38,260 bases of DNA, taken from positions 1 to 38,260 of the forward strand of contig JASEFK010000019.1 of the NCBI GenBank assembly GCA_030019255.1. The letters are read 5' to 3'. Positions 33,040 through 38,260 of the stretch are shown here, piece after piece. Position numbers and translations under genes: made by a program. The notes under the pieces are model-generated. The model was not told where the DNA came from. It saw nothing but the letters and a program-made list of their open reading frames with translations, and did no database searches. Position 1 is the stretch's first letter; each line of letters opens with the position of its first letter. This DNA comes from Actinomycetota bacterium (lineage in GTDB: Bacteria > Actinomycetota > Geothermincolia > Geothermincolales > RBG-13-55-18).

Positions 33040-33048
33040 ATTATATCA
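33040..33048 (-). promoter_or_regulatory. Extended -10 box upstream of the MEDS kinase
   Basis: TGATATAAT on the minus strand is a perfect extended -10 (TG-N-TATAAT) about 115 bases before the kinase start, in an AT-rich gap. A -35 at the right spacing is not clear. Confidence 0.4.
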
Positions 33049-33172
33049 GGATGACAAACCAGCAATCCAAGCTCATTACTCGGTGAAAATGGTATCCCAA
33101 TCCTTGTTCTTTCCACAGAGAAACATAAATCCCGTATTGGCTGGTTGTTTCATCCACTGCTGAAAGCAATTC

Positions 33173-33320
33173 AATGATCTAATCTCCGACTACCTGGGCC
33201 ACAGCGATATCTCCAACCGACAAAATCTATCTTCACCTTGCGGACGAGGAATACGACAAGGGGGTGGATACCCTGCCCAAGAGGCTGGGAAGGGGCTCGA
33301 GGTTGATTCAGCTTGTTTAA
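33173..33320 (+). pseudogene. C-terminal remnant of a tyrosine recombinase (integrase)
   Basis: The plus strand reads NDLISDYLGHSDIS from 33173 and, after a single-base frameshift near 33213-33221, continues KIYLHLADEEYDKGVDTLPKRLG to a stop at 33318. LGHSDIS...KIYLH is the hallmark of the last catalytic segment of phage/XerC-type tyrosine recombinases, around the nucleophile tyrosine in K-I-Y. Nothing of the rest of the gene is present. Only this about 45-residue tail remains, with a frameshift, so it is inactive. It marks a past integration event beside the decayed genes that follow. Confidence 0.75.
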
Positions 33321-33390
33321 CAAGGGTTTCCGAGATAACCCCCCCGCCCATAAAACCAATGCATAATAGCCAATTCCCGGCGCCAGATAG

Positions 33391-33826
33391 CTGGACAACC
33401 TGCGGGAAGCCTGGGCCCTCTTCGGTTTCTCAGCCACCGTCACCCGCTTCAACTCCGACCTCCTCACCAGCGAGGAATTCGTCGATTTCTACATGGAGGA
33501 GAAGGGGTGCTTCCTCGGCTGGTACTTCCAGTACATGCACATCGGGACCCGCCCTTCCCTGGACCTCATGACCACCCCCGAGCAGCACATCCAGCGCTGG
33601 GACCGCATCAACCGCACGAGAAGGGAAAGCGACCATCCCTACGTCCTGCGGGAGTGCGTAGCCCTGAGCGCCGCCCGGCTCACCCCCCGAGGCAGAGGGC
33701 ATCCTCACCCAGCTGGCCCCAGACCTCGATCGCTACGGTGAGGAGCAGGGGCGCCTCGCGGACGAGGTGTGGATGGAGCATTACCAGGAGCCGTCCGTGG
33801 ATCTGAGGCAGGGCCGAACGGCTTAA
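33391..33826 (+). pseudogene. Broken radical SAM protein (internal and C-terminal fragments)
   Basis: From 33391 the plus strand reads LDNLREAWALFGFSATVTRFNSDLLTSEEFVDF then GWYFQYMHIGTRPSLDLMTTPEQ, characteristic of the middle of SPASM-type radical SAM proteins (F-G-F-S-A-T-V-T-R, W-Y-F-Q-Y-M, T-P-E-Q). It then jumps to a C-terminal piece, DHPYVLRECVALSAARLTP. A frameshift near 33690 lets the tail PEAEGILTQLAPDLDRYGEEQGRLADEVWMEHY follow, with a stop at 33824. The CxxxCxxC end of the gene, including the N-terminal third, and the cysteine-rich SPASM part are missing; a stop codon precedes 33391. At least one large internal deletion plus one frameshift make it non-functional. I infer family from the motifs only. 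Confidence 0.72.
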
Positions 33827-33837
33827 GGACGGTGCGA

Positions 33838-34722
33838 ATGTCGCTGAACTTCATGCAGCCGGCGGCCGGGCCGCCTATGCTGATGAAAACCGGGTTGGAC
33901 CACTTAGATGAGCACGAATGGATATCGGAAAAATATATCTCCGACGAGCGGATCGAGGCCGGGCTGAAAGCCGTCGCGGAATCCCTAAAGAAATTGTTAT
34001 CCAAAGGAAGAATCGACCAGGAGGATCATGACCGCGCCCTGGCGAATATCACGCCGACCACCTGTTTAGAGGATGCATCGAACGCCGATTTGGTGGTGGA
34101 GGCGGTCTTTGAGGACCTTGAGGTCAAGAGCAAGGTCTTCAGCGAACTGGACGGTATCTGCCCCGCTCGCACCATACTGGCCACCAACACCTCGGCCATC
34201 CCCATCTCCTCCATCGCCGCCGCCACGGAGAGGCCGGACAGGGTGGTGGGCACCCATTTTTTCAGTCCTGTACCCCTCATGCGCCTCTGCGAGATCATCC
34301 GCGGCATCCAGACCTCCGACGAGACGCTCAAGAGGGCAGACGAATGGGCCCGTTCCCTGGGCAAGGAAACGGTGATCGTTCGCAAGGACCATGCCGGCTT
34401 CCTCTCCAACCGCCTCTATCTGCCCATGGTCATGGAGGCCATCAAGACTCTGGAGTCGGGGGTGGCCTCCCCGGAGGACATAGATCGCGCCATGCGCCTG
34501 GGCTACAACCTACCCATGGGGCCCCTGGAGCTCACCGACATGACCGGGGTGGATATCCTGTATAACGCGGGACTGGCCATCTACAGGGACACCGGCGACC
34601 CCAAGTACCTCCCACCCCCTCTCATGCACCGTATGGTTACCGCGAGGCTGCTGGGCAGAAAGACCGGAAAGGGGTTCTACGACTACAGCTCGGGCGAGAA
34701 AAGGAGCTACTGGACAGTTTGA
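33838..34722 (+). CDS. 3-hydroxyacyl-CoA dehydrogenase lacking the N-terminal NAD-binding loop
   Basis: Encodes 294 residues. From residue about 40 it matches 3-hydroxyacyl-CoA dehydrogenases: ERIEAGLKAVAESLKKLLSKGRI, NADLVVEAVFEDLEVKSKVFSELD, ILATNTSAIPISSIA, and RVVGTHFFSPVPLMRLCEII with the catalytic histidine. A complete C-terminal domain follows (FLSNRLYLPMVMEAIKTLESG, NLPMGPLELTDMTGVDI, TGKGFYDYSSG). What precedes it, MSLNFMQPAAGPPMLMKTGLDHLDEHEWISEKYI, is not the usual first strand and G-x-G-x-x-G NAD loop, which is absent. The reading frame begins 11 bases after the radical SAM pseudogene, so a deletion probably fused unrelated DNA to the gene body. Without the loop it is unlikely to bind NAD normally. 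The start (ATG 33838) has only a weak AAGGA site. Could be an inactive pseudogene with an open frame. Confidence 0.7.
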   Translation: MSLNFMQPAAGPPMLMKTGLDHLDEHEWISEKYISDERIEAGLKAVAESLKKLLSKGRIDQEDHDRALANITPTTCLEDASNADLVVEAVFEDLEVKSKVFSELDGICPARTILATNTSAIPISSIAAATERPDRVVGTHFFSPVPLMRLCEIIRGIQTSDETLKRADEWARSLGKETVIVRKDHAGFLSNRLYLPMVMEAIKTLESGVASPEDIDRAMRLGYNLPMGPLELTDMTGVDILYNAGLAIYRDTGDPKYLPPPLMHRMVTARLLGRKTGKGFYDYSSGEKRSYWTV

Positions 34723-34819
34723 AATATCCGACGAAGGGAACCGATGCCGGCGGGTATGGAGGTTTAGCCCGGTGTTTCCGTGGAACGCAAATCCTGACCT
34801 TGGTAAATAGAGGCAGAAA

Positions 34820-35728
34820 ATGGAAAGCAGGGTAATCGAGATAGGAGAGGGCATCCACCTTATCGATTGTTTCTTCGCCGGCATGACCGGCCAATGCGGC
34901 GTCTATCTCCTGCGGGGAGAAAAAACGGCCCTGGTCGAAAGCGGTCCTTCCACGGGAGTGGAACACGTTCTCGCCGGTCTTGCGGAGCTGGGAATAGATG
35001 GAACGGAAATGGACTACGTCCTTCTCACCCACATTCATCTGGACCACGCGGGAGGAGCGGCCTTTCTTCTCCAGTACATGCCCAAGGCTCGGGTTCTGGT
35101 GGACGGGAGAAGCGCGAGATACCTCGTGGAACCCGAGAAGCTGGTGAGGAGCGCCGGCAAGGCGCTGGGGGTTATAGCGCCGCATTACGGCACCATGTAT
35201 CCGGTAAGCGAGGAAAGGATAATCCCCCTGCATGACGGCTTTATGCTGGACTTGGGCGAGGGGATGTCCTTGCAGGCGGTGCATACGCCGGGGCACTCCC
35301 ACGGACATTACGCCTTCTTCGAGCCGCACCGCGCGGACCTTTTCTGCGGCGACGCGCTGGGGCATTTCCTTGGGGAGGACCTCCCTCCCATGCCAGCCAC
35401 GCCCTCACCGGAGTTCGACCCGGAGCTCTCCCTAGCCAGCGCCCGGAGGCTTAGGGAGCTCTCGCCGAAGAAGCTCCTCTTTACCCACTTCGGCTCCACC
35501 TCCCGGACCCGGGAAACGATCGACCTTTTCATGGAGCGGCTGCAGCATCTGGTGCGGGTGGCCGAGAAGTTGCGGGGAATGGAGGACTGGGCAGAGCGCC
35601 TTTCCCAATCCATCTTGGAGGGCCTTTCCTGTTTATCGGGAGAAGAGCTGGAACTTTTATCCGGCATTGCGCGGGTAAACGCCCGGGGAATAATGCACTA
35701 TCTCAATCGTAAATCTACAAATCACTAA
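34820..35728 (+). CDS. MBL-fold metallo-hydrolase
   Basis: Encodes 302 residues of the metallo-beta-lactamase fold, most like the glyoxalase II/RNase Z-type hydrolases. The metal motif H71-x-H73-x-D75-H76 (THIHLDHAGGA) is intact. Further ligands are visible at HTPGHSHGHY, LFCGDALGHF, and LFTHFGS. The C-terminal 80 residues are helical. Start ATG at 34820 with GAGG upstream. It lies 97 bases after the dehydrogenase frame and before a terminator-like hairpin, so it may be the end of the same transcript. No substrate can be inferred; no signal peptide is visible. Confidence 0.87.
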   Translation: MESRVIEIGEGIHLIDCFFAGMTGQCGVYLLRGEKTALVESGPSTGVEHVLAGLAELGIDGTEMDYVLLTHIHLDHAGGAAFLLQYMPKARVLVDGRSARYLVEPEKLVRSAGKALGVIAPHYGTMYPVSEERIIPLHDGFMLDLGEGMSLQAVHTPGHSHGHYAFFEPHRADLFCGDALGHFLGEDLPPMPATPSPEFDPELSLASARRLRELSPKKLLFTHFGSTSRTRETIDLFMERLQHLVRVAEKLRGMEDWAERLSQSILEGLSCLSGEELELLSGIARVNARGIMHYLNRKSTNH

Positions 35729-35753
35729 AGCCCCCGTATGGGTGAACGATATA

Positions 35754-35780
35754 AGCCCGACTGCGGTCGGGCTCGTTTCT
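35754..35780 (+). terminator. Intrinsic terminator after the MBL gene
   Basis: AGCCCGAC pairs perfectly with GTCGGGCT (35754-35761 and 35766-35773) across a TGCG tetraloop, followed by CGTTTCTT. It is 26 bases past the stop codon. The rest of the 365-base gap (35729-36093) holds the aminotransferase promoter and operator; I see no gene in it. Confidence 0.7.
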
Positions 35781-36001
35781 TACTTGCCGGGTTTATGCGC
35801 TTTTGGTCTTACTTCAACTCCGGATGTTTACACAGGTTTATCGATTTTTCCCCGTCGCCGGGATGCACCGCCGCCCTCTACGCACTCATCGTATCATTGC
35901 CCGCTTGGCAGCCTTTCAAAATGTTAACCGGCGATGTTTTTACCTCCAATCTTTCCCGTCACTGGAGCGGAGGTGACGGAACGTAACGGAAGCAATATTA
36001 T

Positions 36002-36038
36002 TATATTGGTTGACTAACCAATATATAAAGTTTATATT
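36002..36038 (+). promoter_or_regulatory. Near-consensus promoter with a perfect 10-4-10 operator palindrome
   Basis: TATATTGGTT-GACT-AACCAATATA (36002-36025) is a perfect inverted repeat with ten pairs in each arm. The -35 box TTGACT (36010-36015) lies inside it and is exactly 17 bases from the -10 TATATT (36033-36038). A repressor bound there would block RNA polymerase. The TetR gene downstream is the obvious candidate. Confidence 0.8.
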
Positions 36039-36093
36039 TTATATATCTATATCCATAACCGTCTCTGTCGGCTTGAAGGAGGTAATGAGAGAT

Positions 36094-37485
36094 ATGGCCC
36101 AAATAACACTGGAAAGAGTGAAGGAACTCGTGCAACGCGAGCAGGAGCGCTACGAAGCGGAGCATCCCAAATCGAAGAAGCTTTTCGAAGAAGCGAAGAA
36201 AAACTTGGTGGGCGGCGTCCCCATGTCCTGGATGCGCATCTGGGTGGGTGGTTTCCCCATCTTCGTGGAAAAGGCGGAGGGCGTGCACATAACCGACGTG
36301 GACGGCCATACTTACCTTGATTTATGCCTGGGAGATACCGGCGGTTTGTGCGGCCACGCGCATCCCAAGATCGTGGAGGCGATCTACGAACAGATAAAGA
36401 CCCGGGGCACCACCACCATGCTCCCCACCGAGGACTGCATATGGGTGGGGCAGGAGCTGGAACGTCGTTTCAAGTTGCCTTGTTGGCAGGTTCTAATGAC
36501 CGCATCCGACGCCAATCGCATGGCCTTGAAGGTGGCCCGCGAGTATACGGGCCGCCGACTTATCCTCGCTTTCAACGGCACCTATCACGGTTCTGTCGAC
36601 GAGACTCTCTGCGTGAATATCATGGGTCACCTGATCAACGTGCCGGGGTTGATGGGCCCCATCGTCCCCGATCCGTCGGTGATGACCCGCATGATAGAGT
36701 TCAACGACGTGGACGCCCTGGAGAAGGCCCTTGCCCCCCGGGACATCGCTTGCGTGATCACCGAGCCGGTGATGACCAACGTGGGCATCATCAAGCCGGA
36801 GCCGGGATTCCACGAGGCCCTGAGGGAACTGACCCGCAAGCACGGAACCTTGCTGCTCATCGACGAAACTCACTCCATGTGCGCGGGACCCCGGGGCGTG
36901 ACTGGTGAGATGGATCTGGATCCTGATATCTTTGTGGTAGGTAAGTTCATCGCCGGCGGTTATCCCGCCGCTGCCCTTGGCTTCAGTAGGGAGATCAGCG
37001 ATTGGATGGCCGCACGTCGACCCTGGCATGTCTTCTTCGGCTTCGGGGGGACTCTTTCCGGCAACGCCACCGCCGTAGCCGCTATGCGAGCCGCATTGGA
37101 ACACGTCCTCAACGAGGAGAACTTCGCGCGCATGATCGCCTTGGCCGAGCGAATGGAGGACGGTTTGGCAGCGATCATCAAGGAATACGGGCTGGACTGG
37201 TATGTGGCTCGCATCGGGTGTCGGGTGGAGTTCCGCTTCCTGCCCAAACCTCCCAAGAATGGGTCGGAGGCGCTGTTCGCGGAGGTGCCCTATAATGCGG
37301 TAGACCCTATAAACGAGGGCTTGACCGGACCATTGGAGGCGTTGATCCATCTCTATTGCGCCAACCGGGGTATCCTGCTCACCCCCGTACACGAGATGGC
37401 CCTGGTAGGACCGACTACCACCGAAGAGGAGGTAGACAAGTACGTGAACACCATCAGGGACCTGGTCAAAGAGCTGGTTCAATGA
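36094..37485 (+). CDS. Class III PLP aminotransferase (glutamate-1-semialdehyde aminomutase-like)
   Basis: Encodes 463 residues. An ATG at 36094 is preferred for its GGAGGT about 10 bases upstream; one at 36085 is closer. Residues around 40-100 have GIFVEKAEGVHITDVDGHTYLDLCLGDTGGLCGHAHP in the usual class III layout. LMTASDANRMALKVAREYTGRR replaces the usual S-E-A-x-x-x-A-L-K-x-A-R block, and GTYHG follows. The PLP-proximal LLLIDETHSMCAGPRG carries the conserved Asp, and DIFVVGKFIAGGYPAAALGF gives K284 for the Schiff base. Length and motifs match glutamate-1-semialdehyde mutase and related transaminases, but no haem gene is nearby, so an amine catabolism role is equally possible. It lies under the operator-controlled promoter and 132 bases before the TetR gene. 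Confidence 0.88.
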   Translation: MAQITLERVKELVQREQERYEAEHPKSKKLFEEAKKNLVGGVPMSWMRIWVGGFPIFVEKAEGVHITDVDGHTYLDLCLGDTGGLCGHAHPKIVEAIYEQIKTRGTTTMLPTEDCIWVGQELERRFKLPCWQVLMTASDANRMALKVAREYTGRRLILAFNGTYHGSVDETLCVNIMGHLINVPGLMGPIVPDPSVMTRMIEFNDVDALEKALAPRDIACVITEPVMTNVGIIKPEPGFHEALRELTRKHGTLLLIDETHSMCAGPRGVTGEMDLDPDIFVVGKFIAGGYPAAALGFSREISDWMAARRPWHVFFGFGGTLSGNATAVAAMRAALEHVLNEENFARMIALAERMEDGLAAIIKEYGLDWYVARIGCRVEFRFLPKPPKNGSEALFAEVPYNAVDPINEGLTGPLEALIHLYCANRGILLTPVHEMALVGPTTTEEEVDKYVNTIRDLVKELVQ

Positions 37486-37617
37486 GCAAGTGCCCCTTAA
37501 TGTACAGAGCGTCTTTTGGGCGTCATCGTCCCCACATGTGGTAAACTTCTTCTATCTTTTCGCATTCGTCCTGCGCGTCGCCCATACGCGAGTGTCGTGG
37601 TTTCATCGGAGGTAGGA

Positions 37618-38208
37618 GTGGGGAGGAAGCCGCTAAAAGATCAGCGTCGCAAGGAAATTCTGGAGGCTCTTTACCGATGTTTGCTGGAAAAATCATACAG
37701 CGAAACGTCCATCAAGGACATTGGCAGGAAGGCCGGTCTTAATCCTGCTATGCTGCACTATTATTTCGAGAGCAAGGAGGATATCCTGATCAATCTCGTC
37801 GACAGCATATACGAGGAGCACCGTCGTGCCTTCGAGAAACGTCTTCGCGAGCTGCAGGAAATGGGGCTGGAGGCTCGAGGGCTGGTTCGAGAAATTTTAC
37901 GCTATTTCAACGAAAACGTTACCTGTGATAAAAAGCTCCAGAAGGTTTTCTTCGAGATCTGGGAGGTAGCCTTACATAACCGCAACGTCAGCGAGCGGGT
38001 GAAGAGGATCTACCGCGAGTGGATAGACGGACTCTCGCGGATCTTTAATGAAACGATCGGCCCGTGTCCCGATGCCGACAATCTCGCCCTGGCAGCAGTG
38101 GCCTTCCAGGAGGGAGTGGGCATCTTTTCCGTGTTCTTCCGCTTCCGACGCGACTATACCCGGGCGCTTCTGGAGGGGTTCCAGGAAAGAATACTGGAGA
38201 TGCTTTAG
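37618..38208 (+). CDS. TetR/AcrR-family transcriptional regulator
   Basis: Encodes 196 residues from a GTG at 37618 with GGAGGTAGGA directly upstream; an earlier ATG at 37516 would add 34 residues that do not resemble a TetR start. The N-terminal helix-turn-helix is canonical: RRKEILEALYRCLLEKSYSETSIKDIGRKAGLNPAMLHYYFESKEDIL. The remaining two-thirds is an all-helical ligand-binding and dimerisation domain (FNENVTCDKKLQKVFFEIWEVALHNRNVSERVKRIYREWIDGLSRIF). It follows the aminotransferase gene on the same strand, probably on one transcript, and the palindrome upstream of that gene is the likely operator, giving autoregulation. The ligand is unknown. Confidence 0.92.
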   Translation: MGRKPLKDQRRKEILEALYRCLLEKSYSETSIKDIGRKAGLNPAMLHYYFESKEDILINLVDSIYEEHRRAFEKRLRELQEMGLEARGLVREILRYFNENVTCDKKLQKVFFEIWEVALHNRNVSERVKRIYREWIDGLSRIFNETIGPCPDADNLALAAVAFQEGVGIFSVFFRFRRDYTRALLEGFQERILEML

Positions 38209-38260
38209 CTCATCTTCTACAGTTGCATTTCCAAAATACCAGGTAGATGGGCATTTTTGG

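Noticed and set aside
33171-33467. Minus-strand open frame over the integrase scrap
   Set aside because: The plus strand carries the recognisable tyrosine recombinase tail and radical SAM fragment, so the minus frame is a shadow.
1-38260. tRNA or rRNA genes
   Set aside because: I saw no cloverleaf with a T-loop consensus or rRNA-like stretch while reading. A tRNA beside the integrase scrap was considered but not seen.

Overview
The window is GC-rich, gene-dense bacterial DNA with many GTG and TTG starts preceded by strong Shine-Dalgarno sites. Gene content suggests an anaerobe or facultative anaerobe: a tungsten/molybdenum aldehyde:ferredoxin oxidoreductase, a flavodoxin, a FAD/Fe-S dehydrogenase set with a CCG-domain protein, and several other flavoproteins. 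The order Nif3-like / zinc-ribbon DUF164 / RNase HI / histidine phosphatase matches the actinobacterial arrangement (M. tuberculosis Rv2230c-Rv2229c-Rv2228c). A deep-branching, non-streptomycete member of the Actinomycetota is therefore my best guess. This is inference; no rRNA or other marker gene is present.

Layout. (1) 1-1.5 kb: gene-poor DNA with two unrelated direct-repeat pairs around a flavodoxin gene. (2) 1.5-16.8 kb: a redox region. Three tandem minus-strand paralogues of a small FAD-dependent oxidoreductase are followed by a minus-strand trio (FAD oxidase, Fe-S CCG protein, FAD oxidase) with an operator-like palindrome over its promoter. A fourth paralogue and a CrtI-type flavoprotein lie on the plus strand. 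A convergent minus-strand group then encodes an SCP2-like protein, a SAM methyltransferase and the aldehyde:ferredoxin oxidoreductase, behind a long, strongly foldable leader. Substrates cannot be read from sequence, but the co-occurrence points to anaerobic oxidation or reduction of a hydrophobic or acyl substrate. (3) 17-23.4 kb: a minus-strand housekeeping cluster of Nif3-like protein, DUF164 zinc ribbon, RNase HI, membrane metal-dependent hydrolase, histidine phosphatase, HAD phosphatase and an ABC-class ATPase. (4) 23.7-33 kb: signalling and miscellaneous genes. These are a histidine kinase followed by a receiver/HD-GYP regulator, a metallophosphoesterase, a methyltransferase, an RRM RNA-binding protein with an apparent attenuator in its leader, and a large MEDS-PAS-histidine kinase. 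(5) 33.1-34.7 kb: a decay zone with an integrase scrap, a broken radical SAM gene, and a 3-hydroxyacyl-CoA dehydrogenase reading frame that lacks its NAD-binding loop. (6) 34.8-38.2 kb: an MBL-fold hydrolase, then a class III aminotransferase and a TetR regulator, with a perfect 10-4-10 palindrome covering the -35 box of a near-consensus promoter.

The observations I rate highest are the four-paralogue flavoprotein family with a scar of a likely fifth copy, the Fe-S protein whose first CCG motif has lost its cysteines, the folded leader upstream of the SCP2/methyltransferase/AOR group, and the terminator inside the RRM gene leader.
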